Origin: Paraescarpia echinospica
Taxonomy: Eukaryota > Annelida > Polychaeta > Sabellida > Siboglinidae
Reading direction: 5' to 3'
NCBI GenBank assembly: GCA_020002185.1
Contig: CM034533.1
Span: forward strand, 52,099,568-52,163,567
Length of the DNA: 64,000 nucleotides
Shown here: piece after piece, positions 42,468 through 54,255 of the stretch
Position numbering within the stretch: position 1 is the stretch's first letter
How the letters are laid out: every line of letters starts with the position of its first letter
Program-made: the position numbers and the translations under genes
Notes under the pieces: model-generated
Databases searched by the model: none
What the model was told of the DNA's origin: nothing
Seen by the model: the letters and a program-made list of their open reading frames with translations, nothing else

Positions 42468-44498
42468 ATGGTACATATCAAAATGTGTAGAAATAGAAAG
42501 CTGGGTGATATTTGGATAAAGAACAAGCATTTAAGTTTGAAAATCATAAAAAACAGACAATTTTTGCGTGTATGCATTACTTGTCATAACTGTAATCATC
42601 ATGATGATCTCGATGACTTTTACAATTCTATCGTGATTACATTGAAGAGGTGTGGTCACACACTCCGGTCAAATCGCAAAGGTGCTTATAAGTATAATGT
42701 TGTACCAGGTTTGAAAGAGCGAGTGAAAGAGCTTCATTGTGACGCTCGTGATGCTTACTGTATATGGAAAGAGACTGGTAAACCTAGACAAGGTGACATT
42801 TTTAATGTTATGAAATTATCCAGAATGAAATTCAAACAGGCGATCAGAAAATGTAAAAGGGAGAAAGAAACTATCATTGCTGATAACATTGCAGAACAGT
42901 TGTGTCAGAAAGACCACCGCAAATTCTGGAAAGAAATTAAGCACTGTACGAACAGTAAAGTAAAACTTCCGACAAACATTGATAATATACACGGTGACGT
43001 AAACATCGGGTCAATGTGGAAGCATCATTATGAACATTTATTTAATGATGTGGAGGATAGTCGATGTGATAAAGTTTGTTATGACTGTTCCACTGACAAT
43101 ACAGGAGTGACTGTTGGTGCAGTTGAACTGATGGATATTATTAATGGACTCTCAAAAAATAAGTCACCAGGTCTGGACGGTATCAGTGCAGAACATATTA
43201 AGTTCGCTGATTATCAACTCGCTGTGCTTTTGTCTATCCTTGTGTCTTCGATTCTGGTGCATGGTTATTTACCAAAAGAAATTTCACAGTCTGTTATTGT
43301 ACCAATTATTAAAGACAGAAATAGACGAGTAAACGACAAAGGGAATTATAGGCCAATATGTCTATCGAATATATTTTCGAAGATAATAGACACTGTTCTT
43401 TTTAACAGAATGAAAATGTACTTGGAAACCACTCCTAATCAATTTGGCTTTAAGCCTAAACATGGAACGGAGTTATGCGTGTTTGCATTTAAGGAATTAT
43501 TAAGGTTCTACACTGAACATGGTTCAGCTATGCACGTCGCATTTTTAGATGCATCAAAGGCGTTTGATCGTGTCAACCGAAATAAACTTATAACGAAACT
43601 AGAACAACGAAATGTACCGAACTATATCTTAAGAATACTCAGCAATGAATTCAATAATCAATGTGTATGCATACGATGGGGAAATACCTACTCGGACTTC
43701 TTCTCGGTAGGCAATGGTGTTAAGCAAGGTGGGAAGTTATCCCCTTTGCTTTTTAACATTTATATGGATAATCTGAGTATACAACTGCACAAAAAACAAA
43801 TCGGTTGTAGTCTTGGTAACATGGTTGTTAATCACCTTATATACGCCGATGATATACTTATGTTTGCACCTTCTGCTAAAGGACTACAAACACTACTAGA
43901 CATGTGTTACTCATATGGATGTGAGCACGATGTGCAATACAATGCGAGTAAATCCCTGGTCATGTACTTTGAATCTAGAAAGTCAAATCTGTCTAAAGAA
44001 ATGACATTAGGAGGAAAGAAGTTAAACTTTGCCACCTCTTGTAAATATCTTGGACATGTAATTTCTAATAACTTGTCTGATGAGTCTGACATGCAAGCCA
44101 AAGTGAGACTTTTGTATGCCAAGAGTAACATGTTACGTCAAAAGTTTCACTTTTGTTCAACTGCTGTAAAAAATAAGCTATTTACAGCGTATTTTGGTAA
44201 TATCTATATGTGTGCGTTATGGGTGAACTTTAGAAAAGTTAATTTTCATCAATTCGTTGTTGCATATAACAACTCTTTCAGGATATTGAACAATTTGCCC
44301 ATGAGATGTAGCGCTAGTCACATGTTTGCTACAGCTAATGTCAGCTCGGGTAAATGTGTAATCAGAAAGGCTATTTTTAGCTTAATGAATAGGATTGACA
44401 TGTCTTTGAATCCCATTATTTATAGCATTAAAACTAGCGACGTGTATTGTACTTCGAAACTGCGGCACCAGTGGGTCCGGGATTTATATAATTTTTAA
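42468..44498 (+). CDS. reverse transcriptase of a truncated LINE, intact frame
   Basis: The linker region (WKETGKPRQGDIFNVMKLSR, FKQAIRKCKRE, FWKEIKH) precedes the RT: NKSPGLDGIS, GNYRPICLSN, LDASKAFDRVN, GVKQGGKLSPLLFN, YADD at about 43842-43853, CKYLGHVISNN. The C-terminal part reads RILNNLPMRCSASHMF. The start ATG is simply the first after truncation. An unbroken 2-kb frame in a dead, truncated copy means recent insertion. Confidence 0.85.
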   Translation: MVHIKMCRNRKLGDIWIKNKHLSLKIIKNRQFLRVCITCHNCNHHDDLDDFYNSIVITLKRCGHTLRSNRKGAYKYNVVPGLKERVKELHCDARDAYCIWKETGKPRQGDIFNVMKLSRMKFKQAIRKCKREKETIIADNIAEQLCQKDHRKFWKEIKHCTNSKVKLPTNIDNIHGDVNIGSMWKHHYEHLFNDVEDSRCDKVCYDCSTDNTGVTVGAVELMDIINGLSKNKSPGLDGISAEHIKFADYQLAVLLSILVSSILVHGYLPKEISQSVIVPIIKDRNRRVNDKGNYRPICLSNIFSKIIDTVLFNRMKMYLETTPNQFGFKPKHGTELCVFAFKELLRFYTEHGSAMHVAFLDASKAFDRVNRNKLITKLEQRNVPNYILRILSNEFNNQCVCIRWGNTYSDFFSVGNGVKQGGKLSPLLFNIYMDNLSIQLHKKQIGCSLGNMVVNHLIYADDILMFAPSAKGLQTLLDMCYSYGCEHDVQYNASKSLVMYFESRKSNLSKEMTLGGKKLNFATSCKYLGHVISNNLSDESDMQAKVRLLYAKSNMLRQKFHFCSTAVKNKLFTAYFGNIYMCALWVNFRKVNFHQFVVAYNNSFRILNNLPMRCSASHMFATANVSSGKCVIRKAIFSLMNRIDMSLNPIIYSIKTSDVYCTSKLRHQWVRDLYNF

Positions 44499-44613
44499 AC
44501 ATATTGTTCTTATCTATGTATTTTTATATTATCTACATACTTTTATTGATGTATTTGTATATATGGACATCATGATTGTCTGAAATAAATACATTATTAT
44601 TATTATTATTATT
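42468..44613 (+). mobile_element. 5'-truncated non-LTR retrotransposon with open RT frame
   Basis: A 676-codon frame covering the region after the endonuclease through the reverse transcriptase, a short 3' UTR, AATAAA near 44584 and an (ATT)n tail at 44592-44613. No endonuclease upstream. The clade is uncertain (RTE-X-like or a related group). Confidence 0.8.
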
Positions 44614-44665
44614 GCTTCCACCGGAAACTCCGGTCGGTGACGCCACTTTATCGTTGACTTAAGGA
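44614..44665 (+). repeat. arm of a distant inverted repeat pair
   Basis: About 84% matched, in opposite orientation, to 48061-48110 (CGCCACTTTAT and GTTGACTT are shared). Possible terminal inverted repeats of a 3.5-kb DNA element, or two copies of one short element. It lies directly after the LINE (ATT)n tail. Confidence 0.45.
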
Positions 44666-44854
44666 AATAGAAATAAGGCATTAGCTAAAATCCTTTTTCC
44701 ATGTGTACACAAAGTTTAATGTTGTATGTAACATTTGACAACATTAAACAAATACAGAAAAATACATTTATAGCATAAATTCGATTTTAAGCCCGTCTGT
44801 GATGCGATTCCCGCAGAAAATTAAATGTTAATGAGCTAGGCGATCACGTGGTAT

Positions 44855-45751
44855 CAGGCCGACCCTTTCCATGCATTCTGAGCATGTTTACCAGGATAGC
44901 TTTTGGGTCGAAACGAGCGTCAGAATGAGTTATTGTGCAATATTTTTCCGACGTAATACAAACACTAGTCATCATAGAGGAACAAGCAGTTATCTTACGG
45001 TTCCACATGAATCAAATGTTATTCAAAACAACGAATGCGCATGGGCCTACAAGTCGACTAGGTTTCGCCGAGCTTGGGATATCTATATCGATATATTAAT
45101 TTACCTACACAGTATACCAGTTAACACCGAAACATCGTTATATAATGACCATATTTTCATTTTTGTGGCGAATAAATAATTACTAAAAAAATAAAAATTA
45201 TTTACAAACAGTGCAATATGGTACAAAATGATTTGGTTTATATTACTTCGTGAAAACATAAACAAAAATAAGTGTAAAGAAAATCAATGGTTTGCATGGT
45301 GTCAGGATTGAACCGGCGTCGCCCGATTTTAAAATAAATGACAACAAACCAACGCGCCTACCCACTGAGCTAGCGGCACCAGCGGAAACTCTCTGACTGA
45401 TTTAAGTTGTTATGATAAATTGTACAACTCCTTCATATATCAATATTCTAGTGATATCATGAGATTATACGTTATTTTCTGTAGCTGGATACAATATATG
45501 TTTGCTATGTATGTTTATTGGTGTAGATTATCTCACGTTGGTTGCATTTGATATAATTATTCTGAAAACGAGCCCAAGCTCGGCGAATAAAATTCGATTC
45601 ATGTGAAACCGTAAGATAACTGCTTGTTCCTCTATGATGACTAGTGTTCGTATTACGTCGGAATATTGCACAATAACTCATTCTGACGCTCGTTTCGACC
45701 CAAAAGCTATACTTGTAAACATGCTCTGAATGCATGGAAAGGGTCTGCCTG
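44855..45751. mobile_element. foldback element with tRNA-like core
   Basis: Arms 44855-45079 and 45573-45751 are inverted copies over about 180 bp with few differences; the left arm has a 42-bp insert. The spacer of about 490 bp contains a tRNA-like sequence. No transposase, so probably a non-autonomous DNA element. Confidence 0.75.
45298..45380 (-). repeat. tRNA-like sequence (tRNA-derived SINE head or tRNA relic)
   Basis: On the minus strand: TAGCTCAGTGGGTAGGCGCG (A box region) and GGTTCAATCC (B box). Acceptor ends GGTGCCG and TGACACC pair with one mismatch, but the anticodon and T stems do not form. I therefore do not call a tRNA gene. Confidence 0.5.
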
Positions 45752-46629
45752 ATGCGAGTTTGAGTCATAAGTGACGTCACATCTCGGCATCCCGAAAAGC
45801 GCGCCAAAAATATGCATATTCGAAAATGTCCGGATGCACAGCATAAAATGTGGAATTTCTAATTCATTGATTTTTTTTTTTGTGTGTGGCTTGGTGGACG
45901 TGGAAATAGATAGCAGGGTGTAATATAACATAAGCAATAGGTGTTTTTGTTACCTTTAAGACGTGGGGATAGATCACAATTCATATTTCAATAATAGTTG
46001 TTGTAAAAAGTCTATAAAATACACGATATTTCATTAAATTAATTAATTAAATAAGGTTACATTAAATTTAATGTTGACAGTAGCTGATTGCATTTATTAT
46101 CGTTATTGGCTTGAGTAATTATTGCCGCATTTTAATATCGTCTACCAGAGGTAATTTATTATACTACGATACAATATATATTATTTTGTTTTTACTAACA
46201 ATTAGTTTGTTGCAAAATTTAATTATGTATATTATTTTATATTCTGTACTGTGCTATCCATGTTATATACATTAAAAATAATAAACTATAATAGTATACT
46301 TTAACATGGACAATATTAATGGTCTGATAGAAGTTTGTGTGGCCATTTTACCATGTTGCTAAATTTTACCAGACCGCCATTATAATGAACTTATATTCGG
46401 ATGCCAGTAAAAGTAATCAATGCTCATTGGTCAATAATTTATGTGAAATTTCAGTACTTTTGTCATCCTCTAAATCATCTATTTATATATATTAAAGGAT
46501 ACTTTCAGTGAATGTCTTGTGCAAAGGTACAATGTAAAGGTATGCTGTATAGGTAAATTAATATTGTATAAAGAAATTGGGTAAAGAAACAAATCAGCCA
46601 ATTCTGGTTGTTTGACTTCTATTATTGAC
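45752..46629. other. AT-rich intergenic, nothing recognised
   Basis: Includes a T12 run near 45870. No coding signal. Confidence 0.4.
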
Positions 46630-46710
46630 CAATCTTTTTGTTTTGATGCACCTCTGAGCTTGGTTTCCAAGGATTTAGGCGCAATAGACGTTATTTATTA
46701 TTATTATTAT
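46630..46710 (+). mobile_element. LINE 3' end fragment with (TTA)n tail
   Basis: It shares CCTCTGAGCTTGGTTTCC and the flanking bases with 55121-55165 (opposite strand), and both are followed by TTATTATTATT. The 55 kb copy is attached to an RT C-terminus, which identifies the family. Confidence 0.6.
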
Positions 46711-48060
46711 ATTAAATTTAAAAAAAATTAAATCAGTAAGTATAATGCGGTGTGGCAATCCACACTCTGTGTTGAGCGTAGGCTGCCAAAGGGTCCATAA
46801 GTTTGGAGATGTGATGGATGTTTATGCACTACCTCGGTAAAGTAAAGGAGTTTCACTCCTGGGAAACCAGTTCCATTTGATGTTTAAAAGAGGGTGCATT
46901 ATGATGTCTCATGAGAGGTTTGGGGGATCCTGCAAATGCAGGTTGATAATATAATGCACCTCCAAAATCATTATGAGTCAGATTTAATTGTAGTCTGTAG
47001 TACCATGTGGACAGCACTTCCACGCCATCATATAAAGCTGTGATTATAATAACATATAAGGTTTGAACTTTATGTGGATGAAGGCGAAATGTTGAAACAA
47101 GAGAGTGTGGCACGGCGAGATGTCAAATTCTGGATGGATTCATTCCAGGACATCTGAAGGGTTTGTACATTTTTATCAACTACACGAGCTATTGGAAGAA
47201 ACAACCACAACAACGCACGGTTCTTTTCAGAGCTGACCAATACTTTGCAAAAAATATTGAGACATGTAGAGAGTTTATTCATAAGTATAAGTTCTCCAAA
47301 CATTCACCAATTCGTCTTTAAAAAGGGCATATTGTCACGTAACACATCAATTAGAAATTTACAAATAACTTAACATTATTACGTTTTAGAAATAAATACA
47401 AAAATCTGCCAAACAATATTTCATAAAAAGGTTTTCATTATCATTAATACTATTTCAATATTATAATATAGTATTTTGATATAGCGAATTGTTTATCCAC
47501 ATAACAAACTCTCTAACATTGTTAACAAATAAAATATTAACAACATGAATAATTTATAACAAATACAATAAAATATTGTATAGTTTCACAATAATTACAA
47601 AGAACATATTTCCGAAACGAGCATCCATGGCCTAATGCCCACCTAAATACGCCATTTTAAGATTATTACCGGAATGGATCAGAATGAAATCCCATAAAAT
47701 ATTTATCAAGACCTTTATAGTCTTTCATATTGTTGACATTATTGATGTTAAAAACTGTTAAGACTGTTTAACCATTCATTAACTGCATGGCAAACACATA
47801 TGTTAACTACCTTTTTTAATTCACCTGTTACTGTTTATAATAAAGCTCGCTTATTATTTTCAGGAAATAATACAATATTTTGTTTCCAAAATAAAATGTT
47901 TGTAAAACACAAAACATATTATTACATGTATTGTATCATAGCTGTGACGAACTGCCTCTGGTAAACAATATTAAAATGCACCAGGTAATCGTATTTAATT
48001 AAATATCGACTTTATTTTACAATATTATTGGAATATGAATTTTGATCTATCCCCTCGTCT
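46711..48060. other. AT-rich intergenic, nothing recognised
   Basis: Open frames around 46853-47303 (-) show no domain and overlap each other. No gene called. Confidence 0.4.
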
Positions 48061-48110
48061 GAAGTCAACCATAAAGTGGCGCCACCTCCCGGAGTTTACG
48101 ATGGAACTAA
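48061..48110 (-). repeat. second arm of the distant inverted repeat pair
   Basis: Inverted match of 44614-44665. Confidence 0.45.
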
Positions 48111-48299
48111 TGAATATGGTGTACATGCAAAAACGAGATCTATCTAAGACTAAGACAGTAAATTTAATTGTTTGATCATGTGGCAAGTGTATATGGGTAG
48201 AATAGGTGTTATAGTTACATGATGTGAAGTTTGATGAATGTAGGTGACCGTTATCAGGTTTTTTATTGAGGTTCGGACCTAAACTGCAAACGTACCTAA

Positions 48300-48450
48300 A
48301 TTGTGTCGAGGCGTCGCGAACACGCGAACAGGGAGACCTTTTGTAAAGCTTTATCTTTATACAGGGACTCTACGCACTCAGTAACGACAGCGCCACTGTA
48401 CGGAATTTACGTGAAGCTCGTTTACTTAGCGACGCCTCGACGACACAATA
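48300..48450. repeat. small foldback (MITE-like), ~150 bp
   Basis: ATTGTGTCGAGGCGTCGC (48300-48317) faces GCGACGCCTCGACGACACAAT (48430-48450), inverted with a 3-bp insertion. Confidence 0.55.
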
Positions 48451-49443
48451 TAAATTTTACGGTAACCGCGGACTTTGTCTGATTTTTTATCTTTATGTTA
48501 TGCCTTAATAATGCCGTTATGCCATAAGTTATGGGTTTTGTAACGTAATGTGTGTATATGTATGTAAGATGTGTGTGGAGTAGTTTGGCGGCTGTTGGTG
48601 GTCGTTTTCATGGTTAGGTCAGAAAATATAAAAATAAAATCCTGTACCGTCTCTCGATTCGCAGACATCATCATTGGCATTGCGTCGACCTCCGTCTCCA
48701 CTCCAGCTAGTCCATTCCATTTCCATATCGTGGTCATATTCAGCTGGTCGTTTCTTTGAGCAGTGCGCTAATTTCAGCTTCCACTAACTAAATGGCTTGT
48801 TTGGCTTACATTTTTGGTGCGGCAAAGTCAACTAGAAATGTGTACTAGATCGCTCAAAACGCTGCAAATACAACGGAACACTCCCGCGGAAACATGTACG
48901 TGTTCGAGAATTCCTGGTTGCGATTTCCGGATGTTACCCACGTGATACGATAGAGCCATGTGGCGCGGGAACGAAATTCATATTGGGGGGCTGCCGTAGT
49001 TTCAGCCCCACTCCGCTGACGGAGTGTCACCAAAAGACATAAGAAAGAAAGAAGTGTAACTGTAAAGATGGAGGATCTGGGGGGGGGGGGGCGCTTTTTA
49101 AAATGTTCTACAACCAATGATATATGTGGACAAATTCTAACCCACTGATTACATCCTGAAAAATAATAGTGAACATAGTTGCTTTTAAAATGTTTTTTCT
49201 CTGAGTTAATTACAATTTTCAACGCATTTTAGGAAAGTGAATGCATACCATGACCAATAGTTGCTTATTATATAGCATACTTGCTATCATATATGTTTCA
49301 TTTTGTGTGGTTTGATACATTATTGTTTATAAATGATGCATTTGCTAACAAATAACGAAGTTGGGATTTCCCAAGATATCGATCTATGTTTATCTTCCGA
49401 TCGAACTATGTTAACTAGTGACGTTTCAGAAGTTGTTTGAGAA
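48451..49443. other. no gene; repeat fragment and G13 run
   Basis: A segment at about 48958-49010 (GGAACGAAATTCATATTGGG) is a diverged copy of 51884-51935. A run of 13 G lies at 49079-49091. Confidence 0.45.
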
Positions 49444-49870
49444 GTGTTTAAGTATATTCTATTTGCAGATGACACTAACTTATTGTGTTGTGATTGCGAT
49501 TTAGATGAACTGATCCGGAAGACATATATTGAGTTAAACAGACTTCATGTATGGTATGGTTTGCTATTAATAGGTTACCATGTACTAAATGTTACAAAAA
49601 CAAATTACACGATATTTAGAAATCGCATATTGAATTCAAGTATTGCTATAATGCTAAATGAGGAAGAAATTAACAGAGTTGAAGTCGTTAATTTTTAGGT
49701 GTTCTGATTGACGACAAGTTAACATGGAAAAATCACATTTGCTTAATGAAATCAAAACTGTCAAAATGCTGTGCAATTATGTACAGAGCTAGCTTCTTGA
49801 TTTAACAAAAGTGGCATGTCTATATTATACCACTCAATCTGTTTGCCTTACATTATGTACTGTGCTGAAA
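49444..49870 (+). pseudogene. LINE reverse transcriptase fragment
   Basis: It reads ILFADDTNLL at the catalytic block, then NVTKTNYTIF and, after a stop, GVLIDDKLTWKNHI and SKLSKCCAIMYRAS, the usual downstream RT region. Several stops; no 5' or 3' end defined. Confidence 0.75.
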
Positions 49871-51760
49871 TATGGGGCAACAACACTTACACAACAATGT
49901 TGAATGCCTGGTCTGTTTTAGAAAAACGGCGATAATACCGCTTTGCCACGGAACTACGCGATGCATGAAGTTGGATCACTAGTATGAATGTGTTGATCGA
50001 TGATTGATTTTTTCTAGAATATATATCAGGGTTGGATGTGGTACGAAAAGAGAAAAAGGAAAAGAACGAGGTGGAAACGTTCACTGAATAGCATTATGTC
50101 CCTACACATAGATGTTTGCATGGCACAGTTGAACAATACAGACATATTAATAACCAATTCTTTGGTTTTAATAATGTCCGAGTCCTGTTAGGCTTCTGTT
50201 GTAATTCTTTATCATGTTTGTAAGAAGTCAACCAACTTGAATGTCCTGGACCAAAGTGTCTTGCATAACACAACTATTTATAGGGCCAATATATTATGCG
50301 TTGTTGATGGAAATATTGACAATAAGACACTATCACAATGCAGTTAATCTTGTGACATGGAAGACAGGAATTGGGTAGGAAATGAATCTTTCCAAGTAGC
50401 ATGATTTCACAGGAACTTTCAGGATATATCCACTACTTTGGATTTATGACCAGTTGTCTTGCATGAGTTTCACTCTGCAAAGCCCTAATTGTTGTACTTG
50501 TGAGTTGTGACATGTTAAATGCTGCAGGCTGGATCACTAGTTTTGGATTATTATTACTATTACATTTGTAGCAGTTATTACTACTATTACATTTTTAATC
50601 AGAACTATAAATATTGTAGTATAATACACGGTATGCATGTTTCACGAAATATAAATATCAAATTTAGTATCATCTACTAACTACACCGTTTATGGATAGA
50701 ACATATTTTTCATGTTGTATTTAAGTACTATATAGGAAACAAAAGCAATGTCGCTATCACTTTAACTTGTTGAATTATAATCAATGTAATTAAACCATAC
50801 TGCGCTACTGTTACTTGGTAAACAGTTGATTATTTGCACATGTACAAATACATCATAATGTTTTTCACACCTCTGTTGTTTAAGCCTAGTAACGTGGGGA
50901 CAGCCACTACACCCATACAGGCTTGTGTAAAAAAGAATAGTTGGCATGAGAACCAACTTCAAAGAACTATTGAAAACCTTTAGCCATGCAGCTGTCACTC
51001 TGTCCCAATGTCTGCTAGTGCTATGTAAACTTTCGTAACTTCCAGGGTGAAACGGACTGAGGGCCATGATTCACAGAATCATAAAACCCGGTGAAACTAG
51101 TGGAATATTCTTTACCTTGTAAATAATGAAATAACCTGACTGCAAACAACCGCAACTAAAACTGAACTTTGAAATGTCCAATAGTAATATAAAAGTAATA
51201 GGTCAATTACTATTACATTGCTCCCTATTAGTATTACATTGTGTTTTTATTCAACCTATTACAGTTACTATTACTTCAATATTTGTAATCATTACTATTA
51301 CATATTACTATTACACCAGGCCTGTTTGTGACTTGTGACCTTCTATTCACTAGATTATTAAATTTGATATTTATTTATTTGATTTATATATTTATTGAAT
51401 TTGATATTTATCATCTAGTTGTGTCTTTCAATCACGGGCTGGATACTGCTTAGCTTTACAGATAATTATGCTGGAAACAGAAATTAAGTTGAGAAGTTAT
51501 AGTTTATATAAAAGCCAATACCAAGGGTGGGGTGATTACACCACAAATGTGATCAGTTATGATTACTATTGAAATGTATGATTCCTTAGAATATGAGTGT
51601 AATCAATTTTGTTTTATATATTTATGGCAAATAAACAGTTTTACAATTATGTGATAATGGTTACATTCAATAAAATAATCAAATCATACATCTAGAGTAT
51701 CCCAAATTCGTCCGTCGCGCAATTCCGTGGCAAAGCAATATTTTGACGTTCACTGACGCA
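49871..51760. other. AT-rich, no gene; TTACTATTACA-type repeats
   Basis: Two clusters of TTACTATTACA-like words lie near 50550-50600 and 51185-51315. A 101-codon minus-strand frame at 50762-51067 has no recognisable domain and is not called. Confidence 0.4.
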
Positions 51761-51883
51761 TTTAATGGAACAATTGACACAATACGAAAGGAATACTGAC
51801 TTGTCAGTGCACACAACAATCAGTCGTCAATGTTATTGTTACATTTGTGTTGTCATGGAAACTGGAGTAGATTTTCCTTGTTA

Positions 51884-52560
51884 CAGTGGCGCGGAACGAA
51901 ATTCACATTGGGGGGCTACCAGAGCTTCAGTATCACTTCAACATTTTTGCCGCCGCATATCTTCACATCTTCCTTCACCTTGTGACTGTCTCGGTTGGCT
52001 CGACTGAGATATAAAAAGACGGGAGGGGGTGCTGTTGGAATTTTGTCACCGCTTTAACTACAGCTTCTCTCCGAGCACGGGGTAACAGTGCCAGTGGTGT
52101 TGAAAATAATTATTGTTGTTATTTTTACGTCGCGCCTCTGCTGTCAATTTACCTTCTCCAGCTTCTCTCCGCTGTCTCGGCTGAACATTATGATGACATC
52201 CGAAGACAGGGGGAGGGGGTGCTTTGAAAAAAAGCAATTTTCGCCGCCGCGCCGCCTATTACTAGGAGGGGGATAGAAAACCATATGTCTGCCCTCCAAA
52301 TACACAAATCTTTCACAGTCAACACAAATATTACCGGGAGGGGGGGCAGAAAACCATATGTCTGCCTTCCAATTGCACAAAACTTTATCAGCCAACAAAA
52401 ATACACATTAATCGTGTCGTAAAATTTACATTTTCACCCGCCTTTGACGCTCACCACAAAAACAAACATTCACGCTCACCATATATCGCCCCCGTGGGAG
52501 AAATTCCAGGAGGGCAGCTTCCCCCAGTCCCCCTCCCCCCGTTCCCACGCCTATGCCTTG
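51884..52560. mobile_element. possible small DNA element
   Basis: It opens with CAGTGGCGCGGAACG and closes with CGTTCCCACGCCTATG, which are roughly inverted copies. GC-rich, with poly-G/poly-C near both ends. Includes a direct duplication at 52257-52400. Edges and class are uncertain. Confidence 0.35.
52257..52400. repeat. ~70-bp tandem duplication
   Basis: Two adjacent copies of GAGGGGG...AGAAAACCATATGTCTGCC followed by CACAAA and CAACA, with small changes. Confidence 0.75.
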
Positions 52561-52944
52561 TTATTGACGGATGCTACGACAAATCTTGTAACACGATAAT
52601 TCTTCATCACAGATAACGCTATGATCTCACTACATTAATTTGTACCGAACCTGACGTCTTTGATACAATTAATACGATTAATAACGTCTTGACTTTGTCT
52701 AGACAACATCGAACATGACTTGTGTTCATGTTATTGTTGACGTTCCAAAATGTCGGGGCACTGTAAACCGCGGAACGAGGCGTAACAACCCGGAACCGAT
52801 GTAAAAATCCCTCTAACATTCGACGTGTACTTCCCATCAGATTGATACTTCATACGTACTTACATCTGAAGTCAGAATTTAGCCAGCGCGTCAAGTTTTC
52901 AAGTTATTTGTGTGTAATAATGATCAAAAAGAGCGTGGAAATCA

Positions 52945-53125
52945 GAAGAGGGGAAGACCAAAGCTGAGATGGAACGACTGCATGAAAAGATAACTTAAGA
53001 AGGCAGGTGTGAACAACCAATATTGGAATATCAGTGCGAGCAACAGATAGAGATGTAGGAAGTAACAAGAAAAGCAGAAGAAGCAACTGAGTGACATGGA
53101 CCCGCCCCACAAGGGAGCATGAGGA
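52945..53125 (+). pseudogene. LINE C-terminal fragment
   Basis: It reads RRGRPKLRWNDCMKR, stop, LKKAGVN and later DMDPPHKGA. This matches the R-G-R-P-K-x-R-W...DLKKAG tail common in RTE-like ORF2 proteins. Short and broken. Confidence 0.6.
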
Positions 53126-53746
53126 AAAAGAAGATATGTATTAATGATACCCGGCATGCTATATATTAGAGATTTTATATTGTATATCGCTACATTGTAG
53201 GGGAGACCGAGGCTAGATGCATACAGGGGTAGGTTGTTACAGAGACATTTTCCGAAAATATAACACAGATGGAGACGCCTTGCACAATAGTTCGATGAAG
53301 TCCACAAGAGGTCACACCGTGCAGAAACGAGCCGATCACAAGGCGACATTTACGAGGAATGAACAAAAATGGCTTTTTAACCGTCTAAAACTTTGTTAGC
53401 TGTGTTCACAGAATATCATCCGCCGCAGTCAATTATGAAGTTTTATGGGAGAAATTTGGAACACATATAATGTATACAATACAACGCTATGCCACAGGGA
53501 ATTTACACTGAAATTCACGATGTATTTTCGTCCAGGTGCGTTCAACTGCAAACAGCTTGTTCGGGGCAAATTGTTACAAATGTAACGGGGATGGTAGTTA
53601 CAACTCAAACAACTTACCCCGAAGGCCGTTATTTGCAAATCCATGTATTATACCTACTCTAATCCACACTACATATAATTGTTAAAGTTTATTATTTTGT
53701 ATAATAAAATATACACTTGTTTGTATTTACTGCAGATTGATTAAAA
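53126..53746. other. no gene recognised
   Basis: Short open frames only, without motifs. Confidence 0.35.
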
Positions 53747-54255
53747 TTGAGGTCTTACAAGAGAAAGACAACTGAGCTGACAATTATGCCAACGAGAAGC
53801 CAGGAGAAATATCTGCAGTTTGGAGAGAGTGGAAATGAGAAAAGCCAGGAGAAAGATTCGGAGCCTGGGACCGCGCGGCATCAGGACAACGCAGGAACAA
53901 ATACGTCCGTTCCCAAAGGCTGGTCCTAGAGTTGAAACTACAAAGACTAGAAGGAAGCGAAAGAACGTGATTCTAATATCTACGCCAGAAAAGGACCATC
54001 TGCAGAAAGAACACGACAGGCAAAAGAGGCAGAAAGCGATTTAAAAAAAGTGCTCCGTGTCAACCAAAGTCAAATAGCTCGAAGAAATCAGCTGCTGGTA
54101 CTCAGTAAGATTGTCTGGTGTGCGACGATTCCTACAGTAATTCCGCCACCGGTGAAATGTGGATGAAATGTATCTCATGTGAAAAATGGGCACGTTAGTG
54201 AGTGCACCGATGGCAGAACCAGCTGTTTGTGAGGTTTGTGTTGACAATGACTAAA
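53747..54255 (+). pseudogene. pogo/Tigger-like transposase C-terminal fragment
   Basis: It reads IRPFPKAGPR, a basic stretch, ISTPEKDHLQ, then in another frame CLVCDDSYSN, MWMKCISCEKWA and ECTDG, a PHD-like cysteine finger. PFPKA-x-PR...TPEK plus this finger is the usual tail of pogo-family transposases in animals. The DDE domain is absent and the frame is broken near 54050 and 54190. Confidence 0.7.

Noticed and set aside
45298..45380. Functional tRNA gene
   Set aside because: The anticodon and T stems do not pair and the acceptor has a mismatch.
50762..51067. 101-codon minus-strand frame
   Set aside because: No recognisable motif or repeat relation; length is compatible with chance.
53217..53399. 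60-codon plus-strand frame
   Set aside because: No domain, no splice context, within a region of element fragments.
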